Source: Verrucomicrobiia bacterium (lineage in GTDB: Bacteria > Verrucomicrobiota > Verrucomicrobiia > JABWAM01). Taken from it: 19,088 nt of DNA. The stretch lies in assembly GCA_013360985.1 (NCBI GenBank), contig JABWAM010000013.1:1-19088 (forward strand), given 5' to 3'. The notes beneath the pieces are model-generated. The model was not told where the DNA came from. It saw only the letters and a program-made list of their open reading frames with translations, and did not search any database. This document shows positions 1 through 7,146 of the stretch, piece by piece. The position numbers and the translations under genes are program-made. How positions within the stretch are numbered: the first letter of the stretch is position 1; each line of letters begins with the position of its first letter.

Positions 1-1425
1 TCGCCAGCCGCGCTGGGCCGCGAGATCGCGGAGCGGCGACGGCGCGAAAGGGCGGTCGGGAAAGCCAACCAGCCCTCCCTCTCGCACGCCATCGAGATCC
101 TCGTCGTAGAGATGTTCGACAAGCTTCGCTTCGAGCTCTGCCCGGATCGCCGCGTGCGCCGGCATCCCCGCGAGGTCGCGCGTTTCCAGAGGATCCGCTT
201 CCAAATCGAAGAGCTGCCGCCGATTGCCCACGGGATACCAGATCAGCTTGTAACGATCTGTTCGGATCATCCGCGAGGCCCTGTCGCCGACATAGCATTC
301 GCCATAGAGATGCGCGCGGCGCGTCTCGCCCACCATGGACAACCCCTCGACGCTGGACGGGATCGGAATCCCGCAGAGATCGAGCAAGGTCGGCATCACG
401 TCGCGCAACTCGACGAGGCGCCGATCCACGCCGCGGGGCTCGACCCGACGGTCGTTCGCCGCCGGGACAAGGATCATCGGCACGCGCGCGCTCCACTCGT
501 ACATCAACGACTTCGCCCATAGGCCGTGCGTGCCGAGCATGTCGCCGTGGTCGCTCGTGAAGAGAAAAATCGTGTCGTTCAGAATCCCTTCCTCGCGCAG
601 CGTCCCGATCAACAGGCGGAGCTGGTGGTCGAGGTACGTGCATTGCGCGTAAAACCCCATGCGCGCGAGGCGGGTGTCGCGCGCGTTGAGACGGGGGCGA
701 AAGTTGCCGTGAAGACGAAGCGTCAAGGGCAGCTTCTCCGGCTCGCGCGCCCATTCCCCTTCAAACGGCTCGTCCACGCCGAAATCGCGGTACATGTCCA
801 GATACGCCTCCGGCGGAACGATCGGCGGATGAGGCTGCGTATAGGAGCAATACCAGAATGACGGGCGCGTCGGATCGCGCCGCTGGATCATGCGGCACGC
901 CCGTCGGGTGGTCCAGTGCGTCGGATGAAACCGTTCCTCCAAATGCCAGGGGCGCACCGTGTAGAGGTTGCTGCCCATTCCATGCGTGAACTCCTGTCCG
1001 GCGACGCCGTACTCGGCGAGATCTTGCTCGTAATCGTCCCGCCCCTGATCGAGCGGACGCCCCTCCTCGTGAAGGATCACGTCGTCGAACCCGATCCGAC
1101 TGCGCGCGGGATGGACGTGCAATTTACCGACGGCCTGCGCCTGATAGCCGGCGTCCCGATAGGTTTGCGCGAGGGTGCGGAGATTTTCCGGAATGAGAAG
1201 GGGGCGAAACTTTCGATCCCCATGCTTGCGCGCGGTGCAGCCGGTCATCAGGTTGCGCCGGGCGGGGATGCAGACCGGCGCCTCCGAATACGCGCAAGGA
1301 AAGCGCACCCCGTTTCCGGCCAACATGTCGAGCGTCGGCGTCAGCACATGGGAATGTCCCTCGCAACCGAGGAGCGGACCGGGCCAATGATCCGCGCAAA
1401 CCAAAAGGACATTGGGCCTCTTCAT
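1..1425 (-). CDS. Sulfatase (arylsulfatase/choline-sulfatase-like), 3' end cut by window edge
   Basis: Hydrolyses a sulfate ester, probably on a carbohydrate or small organic sulfate; the substrate cannot be told from sequence. 475 codons are visible with no stop before the window edge, close to full length for the family. The catalytic set is complete: metal-binding D12 in VCADHWPG (His where most relatives have Gln), the formylglycine signature CIPAR at C52-R56, K101 and H103 in GKLHVHP, H199 in QPHPP, D292/H293 in TSDHGDMLG, and K305. The C-terminal part shows the usual DRYKLIWYP and LFDLEADPLETRDL. There is no signal peptide (MKRPNVLLVC starts the fold directly), so it looks cytoplasmic unless exported otherwise. 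Cys at the signature position implies activation by a formylglycine-generating enzyme (or anaerobic maturase) elsewhere. The start is fixed by the conserved N-terminus and has no Shine-Dalgarno. The family is certain, the substrate unknown. Confidence 0.95.
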   Translation of the reverse strand, partial: MKRPNVLLVCADHWPGPLLGCEGHSHVLTPTLDMLAGNGVRFPCAYSEAPVCIPARRNLMTGCTARKHGDRKFRPLLIPENLRTLAQTYRDAGYQAQAVGKLHVHPARSRIGFDDVILHEEGRPLDQGRDDYEQDLAEYGVAGQEFTHGMGSNLYTVRPWHLEERFHPTHWTTRRACRMIQRRDPTRPSFWYCSYTQPHPPIVPPEAYLDMYRDFGVDEPFEGEWAREPEKLPLTLRLHGNFRPRLNARDTRLARMGFYAQCTYLDHQLRLLIGTLREEGILNDTIFLFTSDHGDMLGTHGLWAKSLMYEWSARVPMILVPAANDRRVEPRGVDRRLVELRDVMPTLLDLCGIPIPSSVEGLSMVGETRRAHLYGECYVGDRASRMIRTDRYKLIWYPVGNRRQLFDLEADPLETRDLAGMPAHAAIRAELEAKLVEHLYDEDLDGVREGGLVGFPDRPFAPSPLRDLAAQRGWR

Positions 1426-1461
1426 GCGTCCATTCTAGGTCCGCTCCGTTTCTCAACACAA
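1426..1461 (-). promoter_or_regulatory. Possible promoter giving a leaderless sulfatase mRNA
   Basis: On the minus strand a TAGAAT box (1437-1432, five of six matches to TATAAT) lies 18 bp downstream of a weak TTGTGT (1461-1456). The box ends six bases before the sulfatase ATG at 1425, so transcription would start at or next to the A of the start codon. No Shine-Dalgarno precedes this ATG. The boxes are seen; promoter activity is inferred. Confidence 0.35.
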
Positions 1462-1545
1462 GCTTCCGCCGATCCCCGAAATCCCCGCGGAAGGCATAGG
1501 GAACTCCATCTTTGCGCGAGATTTGGGACGCGCCACGGTTCTCCT

Positions 1546-1563
1546 TTGACCGGCGCGCGTCAA
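1546..1563. other. Short inverted repeat TTGAC-N8-GTCAA
   Basis: Five-base arms (1546-1550 and 1559-1563) around eight GC-rich bases, in the 199-bp gap between the dxr stop and the sulfatase start, about 120 bp upstream of the sulfatase ATG. The dyad shape and AT-edged arms would suit an operator, but short arms like this also occur by chance. The rest of the gap shows nothing else apart from the hairpin just beside it. Confidence 0.2.
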
Positions 1564-1567
1564 CACG

Positions 1568-1588
1568 CCCGCTCCGCGAGGGAGCGGG
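1568..1588 (-). terminator. GC-rich hairpin downstream of dxr, possible terminator
   Basis: Perfect 8-bp stem CCCGCTCC / GGAGCGGG around a 5-base loop (GCGAG), starting 36 bp after the dxr stop codon in the transcript direction. There is no U-tract on either strand, so it is not a classic intrinsic terminator; it may instead slow RNA decay or be a small palindromic repeat unit. The stem is seen; the role is inferred. Confidence 0.35.
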
Positions 1589-1624
1589 GCGCTGCGGGAA
1601 ACCGATCGCCGAACGGCGCGGATT

Positions 1625-2776
1625 TCATCCGCCTTTCCAGGCGCGCGAGACCTCGCGCGCCCAGCGGTCCGCGGCGAGGATTTCCTCGAGCGACGCATGT
1701 TCCACGAGCCGATGCCGCGCCAACGCCGATTCCACAATTCCCCAGATGTCCGGGAAACGAATCTCGCCTTTCACGAAACGATCCACGGCCACCTCGTTCG
1801 CCGCGTTGAAGACCGCGGGCGCCGTCCCTCCGCGTTCTCCCGCCTCCCGCGCGAGACGCAGCGCGGGAAAACGATCGTGGTCGGGCATTTCGAAGTCCAT
1901 GCGCGCCATCTTCACGAAGTCGGCGGAGGGCAGTGTGTTCGGCAACCGTTCGGGATACGTGAGCGCGTACTGAATTGGAAGCCGCATGTTCGGCTCGCAA
2001 AGCTGCGCAAGGAGAGAGCCGTCCACGAACTCGACCAGGGAATGCACGACGCTCTGCGGATGGATGACCACCTGGACGCGCGCCATTTCGATGTCAAAAA
2101 GCCAGCGCGCCTCGATCATCTCCAGCCCCTTGTTCATCAGGGTCGCCGAGTCGAGGGTGATCTTGCTTCCCATGTTCCAGGTCGGATGCTTGAGCGCTTC
2201 CTGGAGGGTGATCCGCGCGAACTCGGCTTTGGGCTTCTTCCGAAACGGCCCTCCCGAGGCGGTCAGCCAGAGGTTGCGCACCTCGCCGCGCGGTTTCCCG
2301 TCAAGACATTGCCAGATCGCGTTGTGCTCGCTGTCCACGGGAAGAATCCGCACCCCCTTGCGCTTCGCCGCGGCGGTCACGGCTTCCCCCGCCATGACGA
2401 GGATCTCTTTGGAAGCGACCGCGATATCCTTGCCCGCCTCGATCGCCGCGAGAGCGGGACGCAACCCCGCCGTCCCGACGATCGCGATCAGGACGACATC
2501 CGCCTCCCGCATCGTCGCCAGCTCCACGAGCCCCTCCTCGCCGGCCAGGAGGCGCGTCGCGCCGTCCACCCGCGCGCGCAACGACGGAAGTTTCGCAGCG
2601 TCGAAGACGCAGACCGCCGATGGACGAAGACGGCGCGTCTGGCGCGCCAGTTCGTCGAGGTTTCCGCCCCCCGCCGCGAGGCCCACCAAACGGAGGCGGT
2701 CGGGCAAGTCCTCCACGACCTTGAGCGTGCTCTGGCCGATGGAACCCGTGGAACCAAGCAGGACGACGCGTTTCAT
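1625..2776 (-). CDS. dxr: 1-deoxy-D-xylulose 5-phosphate reductoisomerase
   Basis: Second enzyme of the MEP isoprenoid pathway: converts DXP to 2-C-methyl-D-erythritol 4-phosphate with NADPH and a divalent metal, in the cytoplasm. 383 aa, slightly under the usual 390-400. The NADPH loop GSTGSIGQS is at 8-16. The metal-binding residues are D148, E150 (VDSEHNAIWQ) and E219 (MNKGLEM). The substrate loop follows TASGGPF (172-178), LKHPTWNMGSK (195-205) and HPQSVVHSLVEF. The usual NKE reads ASKEILV here (S122). The ATG at 2776 puts the Rossmann strand MKRVVLLG at the very N-terminus; a longer in-frame reading adds 57 Arg-rich residues unlike the family and would run over the lptF-type gene's start. 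No clear Shine-Dalgarno. It is divergent from the LPS permease, 91 bp away, and the region between could hold both promoters, though I see no convincing boxes. Confidence 0.97.
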   Translation of the reverse strand: MKRVVLLGSTGSIGQSTLKVVEDLPDRLRLVGLAAGGGNLDELARQTRRLRPSAVCVFDAAKLPSLRARVDGATRLLAGEEGLVELATMREADVVLIAIVGTAGLRPALAAIEAGKDIAVASKEILVMAGEAVTAAAKRKGVRILPVDSEHNAIWQCLDGKPRGEVRNLWLTASGGPFRKKPKAEFARITLQEALKHPTWNMGSKITLDSATLMNKGLEMIEARWLFDIEMARVQVVIHPQSVVHSLVEFVDGSLLAQLCEPNMRLPIQYALTYPERLPNTLPSADFVKMARMDFEMPDHDRFPALRLAREAGERGGTAPAVFNAANEVAVDRFVKGEIRFPDIWGIVESALARHRLVEHASLEEILAADRWAREVSRAWKGG

Positions 2777-2867
2777 CGCGCCGATGCTTGGGCGGGACGC
2801 TCCAAAATGCAAGCCGCCTCGTTTTCCTCCTTCATCCTTTCCTCCGCCTTCGGCATCCTCGCGGAGC

Positions 2868-3956
2868 ATGCGCCTCCTCGACCGCCTGCTCCTTCGCGAA
2901 TTCCTCGGGCCTTTCGCGGCCTGCCTGATCGCGTTTTTGCTCTGCATGGTCGTTTACGATCTTTACGACAACATCCAGGATTTTCTTCGCGCGCGGGTCT
3001 CTCTTGGCGTCATCGCGCGCTACTACGGGATGCTGATGCCCGCCTGGCTCGTCCAGATCATGCCAATCACCCTGCTGCTCGCCCTGCTTTACGTCCTCTC
3101 GAACATGTCCAAGCACGGCGAACTCACCGCGATGCGCGCCGGCGGACTCTGGCTCGGACGGCTCATGCTTCCCTTTTTCGTCCTCGGCCTGCTCGCTTCA
3201 GGAGCTGCGATGGCGGCCAGCCTCCTCTGGGCGCCCCGCGCCTTTCAATCGTCGAAAGATCTCTTCGACGAAGAGACTCGAACCGCCTCAAAACCCGAGG
3301 AGCGCGTCAAGGGCGTGACGTACCGCGATGTGCGCGGCAACCGTTTCTGGGTAGTCAGCGTCCTCGACCCGCGCGAAGAAAGGGCCTCGGACATCGAGAT
3401 CGTCCAGAGCGACGACCAGAAAGGAAACCAGATCCGCATCAGCGCGGCATCCGGCGTCTATCGCAACGGATTTTGGACCTTCGAAAACGTGATTCTCTAC
3501 GACTACCGCCTCCCGCCTTCGGATCCCGCCAGCCTTCGTAAGGAGGCGGCCTACGAAGCGCGGGACTTTACCGAATCCCCCAAACACCTCGTCGCGCGAT
3601 CCAGAAAGCCGAAGCGCATTCCAACCGACGAACTCTGGGAAAACCTCCGCTACGCCTCCCGCCTTCCGCCGAAGCTCGCGGCCATCTATCGCTGCGAGTT
3701 CCATGGCCGCCTCGCCTATCCGCTCGCCTGCCTTGTCGTGATCTTCATCGGCGTCCCGTTCGGAGTGATCGGCCAGCGCCGCAGCGCTTTTCTCGCGGTG
3801 GTCAACGCCCTACTCGTCTTCTTCGGTTACATGCTCGCCACGCAAGTCCTCCTCGTCCTCGGCCAAAGCGGGCGCATCCCCGCCCTCGTCGCAACCTGGC
3901 TCCCCAACCTGATCTTCACCCTCGCCGGCCTCTGGCGCGGCCGCGCTCTTCAATAG
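2868..3956 (+). CDS. LptF/LptG-family LPS export permease (YjgP/YjgQ)
   Basis: Inner-membrane permease of the LPS ABC exporter: with LptB ATPase it extracts lipopolysaccharide from the membrane and passes it to LptC/LptA. 362 aa, normal length. Layout is typical: N-terminal MRLLDRLLLREFLGPF, TM1 about 13-30, TM2 about 57-79, TM3 about 98-120, a periplasmic beta-jellyroll-like region about 125-275 (GVTYRDVRGNRFWVVSVLD, then ASGVYRNGFWTFENV), then TM4 282-302, TM5 307-332 and TM6 337-356. LptF and LptG cannot be told apart safely. The ATG is chosen because the conserved N-terminus begins there; GGAG lies only one base upstream, too close to be a good Shine-Dalgarno. It converges on the glycosyltransferase gene with a 13-bp gap that leaves no room for an independent terminator. 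LPS export beside an LPS-core-type transferase is sensible. Confidence 0.93.
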   Translation: MRLLDRLLLREFLGPFAACLIAFLLCMVVYDLYDNIQDFLRARVSLGVIARYYGMLMPAWLVQIMPITLLLALLYVLSNMSKHGELTAMRAGGLWLGRLMLPFFVLGLLASGAAMAASLLWAPRAFQSSKDLFDEETRTASKPEERVKGVTYRDVRGNRFWVVSVLDPREERASDIEIVQSDDQKGNQIRISAASGVYRNGFWTFENVILYDYRLPPSDPASLRKEAAYEARDFTESPKHLVARSRKPKRIPTDELWENLRYASRLPPKLAAIYRCEFHGRLAYPLACLVVIFIGVPFGVIGQRRSAFLAVVNALLVFFGYMLATQVLLVLGQSGRIPALVATWLPNLIFTLAGLWRGRALQ

Positions 3957-3969
3957 ACGCTCGTCGCGA

Positions 3970-4740
3970 TCAATCCTCGGCCTTCGGCCCTCCCTCTCTC
4001 CACAGCTTTCCGAGACGCCCATATTTCCAAAACACCTCGCGCGCGCTGACCCCGGCGATCCAGAGGCCGCGCCAACCATCCATCCAGCCCGCCCTCAGGA
4101 GAAATGCGCGAAGGAAACGCAGCGGAGGACGAAACCAGCGGTCCGACCAGATATACGGACGGCCTTTCTCGAACTGATTGCGCGCCCAAAGCTCCGCGTA
4201 TTTGCGGGCGCGCGCGAGATGATCCCGGCGATCCTCGAAGCTGTAATGCAAAATCTCGCTGCGCAGATATTTCACCGTCCCTTTCACCCGCACCGACTCA
4301 TGGACGAGCCCTCCCTCGAAACGGCCCGCGTGACGGCGCCACGCGCGCGTCACGTAATCGGGATACCAATCTCCGTGGGTGATCCACTTGCCGAGGAAAC
4401 GAACCTTTCGGCGCAGCGCGTACGCCTGCACGCTCGGATCGTCTTCCGCCAACAGCCGCCGCAAATCGGCGCGCGCCTCGACCGACAACTCCTCGTCGGC
4501 ATCGAGCGAGACCACCCAACTCCCCCGCGCCTTCTCGATGGCCGAGTTCTTCTGGCGCGTGTACCCCTTCCATTCCTCCAAAAAGACGCGCGCGCCGTGT
4601 TCGGCGGCGATCTCTCTGGTCCGATCCGCGCTTCCCGAATCCACCACGATGATCTCGTCCGTCCACGCCAGGCTCTCGAGGCAGCGCGCGAGGCGCGCCT
4701 CCTCGTTCAGCGTGATGACGATCGCCGAGACGCGAGGCAT
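3970..4740 (-). CDS. GT2 glycosyltransferase, WaaE/KdtX-like (LPS core)
   Basis: Family 2 glycosyltransferase, 256 aa, cytoplasmic or membrane-peripheral. The nucleotide-sugar fold is clear: VSAIVITLNEEARL (4-17), EIIVVDSGSADRT (29-41), then the metal-binding DAD motif at D80-A-D82 in SLDADEELS. The block EEWKGYTRQKNSAIEKA and the later HGDWYPDYVTRAWRR and FEGGLVHE match the WaaE/KdtX subgroup, which adds a beta-glucose to the inner core of LPS. No membrane segments stand out. It is the last gene of the dapB-folK-panB run, 21 bp after panB. Directly before its ATG the mRNA reads CCTCCC, the opposite of a Shine-Dalgarno, so translation may depend on ribosomes from panB. Family confidence is high; the exact sugar and acceptor are inferred. 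Confidence 0.9.
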   Translation of the reverse strand: MPRVSAIVITLNEEARLARCLESLAWTDEIIVVDSGSADRTREIAAEHGARVFLEEWKGYTRQKNSAIEKARGSWVVSLDADEELSVEARADLRRLLAEDDPSVQAYALRRKVRFLGKWITHGDWYPDYVTRAWRRHAGRFEGGLVHESVRVKGTVKYLRSEILHYSFEDRRDHLARARKYAELWARNQFEKGRPYIWSDRWFRPPLRFLRAFLLRAGWMDGWRGLWIAGVSAREVFWKYGRLGKLWREGGPKAED

Positions 4741-4761
4741 GGGAGGAAAGGGGGGCGCCCC

Positions 4762-5574
4762 TCACGCGAGCGTCTCTTTGCGCCCCGGAAACTTTCCGCG
4801 GCGCACATCCGCCGCGAATCGCGCAAAGGCCTTCCGCATCGTCGCGCCGAGTTCCGCGTAGCGACGGGCGGCGCGCGGCGCGAGCCACGCCTGCAGCCCG
4901 AGCAGATCGCTCGTCACAAGCACCTGCCCGTCGCAGCCCGGCCCGGAGCCGATCCCAATCGTCGGAATGACGGCGCGCTCCGTGAGCCGCCGCGCCGTCG
5001 CCGAAGCGACGTATTCCAAAACGACGGCGAACGCGCCCGCCTCCTCCACGGCGCGCAGATCGGCCTCCAGGCGCACCGCTTCCTCGGAGGTCCTTCCTCG
5101 AATCTTGTACCCTCCCTCGCGCAGGACGCTCTGCGGGAGCAGACCGAGGTGCGCCATCACGGGAATGCCGGCCTCGACGATCGCGCGCACGCGGTCCGCA
5201 TACTCCGCGCCCCCCTCAAGCTTGACGGCTTCGGCGCCGCCCGCGCGCACCAAACGCGTCGCGTTGCGGACGGCTTGCGCGGGGGATTCCTGGTAGGCGC
5301 CGAACGGCAAGTCCACGACGACGAGCGCCGAAGGCTTCGTCCGAGCCACCGCGGCGGCGTGGTGAATCATGTCCGCCATTCGCACGAACACCGTGCTCTC
5401 GTGCCCGAGATACGTCGTGCCGAGCGAATCGCCGACAAGAATGATCTCGATCCCCGCCTCGTCGAGGAGCCGCGCGGTGATGAAGTCCGCCGCGGTCAGC
5501 GCCACGAGACGGCGGCCGGCGGCTTTCGCCGCGCGAATCGCGGGCGCCGTGATTTTTTTGCGGGTGGGATTCAA
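4762..5574 (-). CDS. panB: 3-methyl-2-oxobutanoate hydroxymethyltransferase
   Basis: First committed step of pantothenate (CoA) synthesis: transfers a hydroxymethyl group from 5,10-methylene-THF to 2-oxoisovalerate, giving ketopantoate. TIM-barrel residues are in place from the TTG start: D49 (LVGDSLG), D88 (VVDLPFGAY), K118 and E120 (VKLEGG), H142 (AHLGLLPQSV), GGYKIRGR, and catalytic E187 (VLEYV). 270 aa against 264 in E. coli. The start is a choice: TTG at 5574 has a strong GGAAGGA nine bases upstream and overlaps the folK stop as TTGA; an in-frame ATG at 5592 would add six residues but has no ribosome site. I prefer TTG. PanB consumes a folate cofactor and sits directly after folK, a folate-synthesis gene. 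Confidence 0.95.
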   Translation of the reverse strand: MNPTRKKITAPAIRAAKAAGRRLVALTAADFITARLLDEAGIEIILVGDSLGTTYLGHESTVFVRMADMIHHAAAVARTKPSALVVVDLPFGAYQESPAQAVRNATRLVRAGGAEAVKLEGGAEYADRVRAIVEAGIPVMAHLGLLPQSVLREGGYKIRGRTSEEAVRLEADLRAVEEAGAFAVVLEYVASATARRLTERAVIPTIGIGSGPGCDGQVLVTSDLLGLQAWLAPRAARRYAELGATMRKAFARFAADVRRGKFPGRKETLA

Positions 5575-6092
5575 CGCAACGTTTCCTTCCATCGCCGAAC
5601 GTCGCCCGAAACGGGCAGCGAATCCAGAAAGTCCTTGAGGGTGCGGTCGGCGCCGACGGGAACCCACGCGGGCTCCAACTCGCACAGCGGACGAAGGACG
5701 AAGGCGCGGGAATACATCCGGGGATGCGGCAGCAAGACCTCCCCACGATCGAGCCGCACGTCTCCGAAGAGGAGCAGGTCCATATCGAGCGGACGCGGGG
5801 CGTTGCGCGGATAAGATGCGGGACGCCCGCGCCGCCGCTCGAAGGCGCGCATCGCCGCGAACAACGCCCGCGCTTCGCCGCGAACCTCGAAGACCACGGC
5901 GGCGTTCAGAAAGGGCGGAGTCCCCGGAGCGCAGCCGACGGGATCCGTCTCATACACCGTGGACGCCCGCACCGGCCCTTCCGCCACGGCTTCGCACCAC
6001 GCGAGCGCGGCGCGCAGGTGCGCCATCCGATCGCCTTCGTTCGAACCGAGCGACACCGCGGCTTTGCGCGGAGGAGAAGATGCGGCGGACAT
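5571..6092 (-). CDS. folK: 2-amino-4-hydroxy-6-hydroxymethyldihydropteridine pyrophosphokinase (HPPK)
   Basis: Transfers pyrophosphate from ATP to 6-hydroxymethyl-7,8-dihydropterin in folate synthesis, in the cytoplasm. 173 aa, usual length. HPPK signatures in order: VSLGSNEGDR (13-22), PPFLNAAVVFEV (59-70), RNAPRPLDMDLLLFG (96-110) with the metal-binding pair D103/D105, and LPHPRMYSRAFVLRPL (121-136). The ATG at 6092 lies 18 bp after the dapB stop; the only purine-rich stretch (AAGGGC) is about 17 bases upstream, too far for a normal Shine-Dalgarno. The 3' end overlaps panB. The gene is single-domain and not fused to folB or folP. Confidence 0.96.
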   Translation of the reverse strand: MSAASSPPRKAAVSLGSNEGDRMAHLRAALAWCEAVAEGPVRASTVYETDPVGCAPGTPPFLNAAVVFEVRGEARALFAAMRAFERRRGRPASYPRNAPRPLDMDLLLFGDVRLDRGEVLLPHPRMYSRAFVLRPLCELEPAWVPVGADRTLKDFLDSLPVSGDVRRWKETLR

Positions 6093-6110
6093 GGCCGACG
6101 CGAACGCCCT

Positions 6111-6863
6111 TCAAAGCGGCTGCGAGACCTGGAGCCCCAGCACGTCCGGCATGTCGTAAAGACCGGCCGGCATGCCCTCCACCCATTTCGCGGCAAGGAG
6201 CGCGCCCTTGGCGAAAATTTCTCGCGAGCAGGCGTGGTGCGAGATTCCGACAACCTCCTCCGGGCTCGCGAAGATCACCTCGTGATCTCCCACGTAACCT
6301 CCGCCCCGCACGGAATGCACCCCGATCTCGGCGTCCGTTCGCGCTCCGAGATCGCCGTAGCGACCGTGCCGCACGAGCTTCGCCGCATGCTGTCCCTTGG
6401 CTTGAGCCACGAGTTCCGCGAGACGCGCCGCCGTGCCGCTCGGCGCATCCTTCTTCATGCGATGATGTTTTTCGATGATCTCCACGTCGAAATGTTCTTT
6501 GAGAACCGACGCGGCCACTTGAGTCAGGATGAAGAGGAGGTTCACGCCAACGCTCATGTTCGGCGCGAGCACGATCGGAATATTCTTCGCGGCGGCGGCA
6601 ATCGCGCCGCGTTCGGCATAGGTGAACCCCGTGGTCCCGATGACCATCGGACAGCCCTTCGCGACGGCGGCCTCCGCGAACGCCGGCGTCGCCAGGTGCG
6701 ACGAGAAATCCACGATCACCACCCCGCGCTGGAGATGCGGCGCCAACGGCTCGTCCCGATCCACGGCGGCGACCATTTCGAAACGGGCGTCGCCCTTGAC
6801 GCACTGCTGGATGGCCTGCCCCATGCGGCCCTTGGCTCCGGTAACGGCGATTCGTGTGATCAT
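6111..6863 (-). CDS. dapB: 4-hydroxy-tetrahydrodipicolinate reductase
   Basis: Reduces 4-hydroxy-tetrahydrodipicolinate with NAD(P)H on the diaminopimelate/lysine path, feeding peptidoglycan. 250 aa, a little shorter than the 270 typical of E. coli. The nucleotide loop is VTGAKGRMGQAI (7-18); GTTGF is at 76-80; ANMS-type loop reads APNMSVGVNL (100-109); the catalytic segment EKHHRMKKDAPSGTA (131-145) contains the HH pair at 133-134 and K137. The C-terminal GVHSVRGGGYVGDHEVIF is also standard. The ATG at 6863 puts the Rossmann strand at residue 2; a longer in-frame reading adds about 100 unrelated residues. It is the first gene of the dapB-folK-panB-glycosyltransferase operon and has a plausible sigma-70 promoter just upstream. 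Confidence 0.97.
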   Translation of the reverse strand: MITRIAVTGAKGRMGQAIQQCVKGDARFEMVAAVDRDEPLAPHLQRGVVIVDFSSHLATPAFAEAAVAKGCPMVIGTTGFTYAERGAIAAAAKNIPIVLAPNMSVGVNLLFILTQVAASVLKEHFDVEIIEKHHRMKKDAPSGTAARLAELVAQAKGQHAAKLVRHGRYGDLGARTDAEIGVHSVRGGGYVGDHEVIFASPEEVVGISHHACSREIFAKGALLAAKWVEGMPAGLYDMPDVLGLQVSQPL

Positions 6864-6865
6864 CG

Positions 6866-6889
6866 AAAGAGGCGATTGACGTCCTCTTT
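6866..6889. promoter_or_regulatory. Inverted repeat AAAGAGG-N10-CCTCTTT before dapB
   Basis: Perfect 7-bp arms (6866-6872 and 6883-6889) separated by ten bases. On the dapB strand the dyad covers the last bases of the proposed -10 box, the start site and the leader up to three bases before the ATG. That position suits an operator; if the whole dyad were transcribed it would make a hairpin against the start codon. The repeat is seen, regulation is inferred. Confidence 0.35.
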
Positions 6890-6916
6890 TGTAGGTCTCC
6901 GCGCCGCGAATGACAA
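6888..6916 (-). promoter_or_regulatory. Candidate sigma-70 promoter for dapB operon
   Basis: On the minus strand TTGTCA (6916-6911) and TACAAA (6893-6888) are separated by exactly 17 bp. Each box matches consensus at four or more of six positions, good for DNA this GC-rich. The start would fall near 6881, leaving a leader of about 18 bases to the dapB ATG. Confidence 0.4.
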
Positions 6917-7146
6917 CGCCGAACTGGAATCCCAGCCGGCTGTTGAAACCTCGGCAGGTCGCGTTGCCGCCGCGCTTGGCCATCCGTCGAAATGGACGAA
7001 CGCGGAACCTCTTCCCGAAATCCGGTCGAGGGTGGATCATCTGCAACGTTGTGAAATGGGCGGGCGCGTGGCATTCTGCCTCCCCTTTTCTCCGGACTCC
7101 CGCCGCCCTCTCGCGGAGGGAGGGAGTCCCTCCTCCTTCGATCCCC
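6917..7146. other. Gap between divergent dapB and permease; no gene seen
   Basis: The whole divergent gap is 283 bp (6864-7146). Its dapB side holds the promoter and dyad listed separately. The remainder is open in the permease frame back to an ATG at 6910, but that 79-residue extension is Arg- and Pro-rich, has no membrane segment and crosses the composite hairpin at 7094-7129, so I treat it as non-coding. I see no convincing promoter for the permease. Confidence 0.5.
7094..7129. other. Composite GC-rich stem-loop
   Basis: An outer perfect 8-bp stem GGACTCCC (7094-7101) / GGGAGTCC (7122-7129) encloses an inner 5-bp stem CCCTC (7106-7110) / GAGGG (7116-7120). The first stem ends 17 bases before the likely GTG start of the permease, so it would lie in the permease leader if transcription starts upstream. 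It may affect translation or be a mobile palindromic unit. The structure is seen, the role unknown. Confidence 0.4.

Noticed and set aside
45..70. Third copy of the dispersed repeat (GGCGGTCGGGAAAGCC)
   Set aside because: Only the first 16 bases resemble the repeat, and they lie in sulfatase coding sequence.
1697..3541. A 614-codon plus-strand open frame across dxr and the permease gene
   Set aside because: Antisense to dxr, whose motifs are complete, then out of frame with the LptF/LptG-type permease. No family resemblance.
3957..3969. Shared terminator between the converging permease and glycosyltransferase genes
   Set aside because: Only 13 bases separate the stops and they hold no useful stem; a short GGCC-TTC-GGCC hairpin lies inside the glycosyltransferase end but is too weak to call.
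6910..7146. N-terminal extension of the permease to ATG 6910
   Set aside because: The 79 extra residues are basic, lack conservation with APC proteins and cross a strong hairpin; GTG 7147 fits better.
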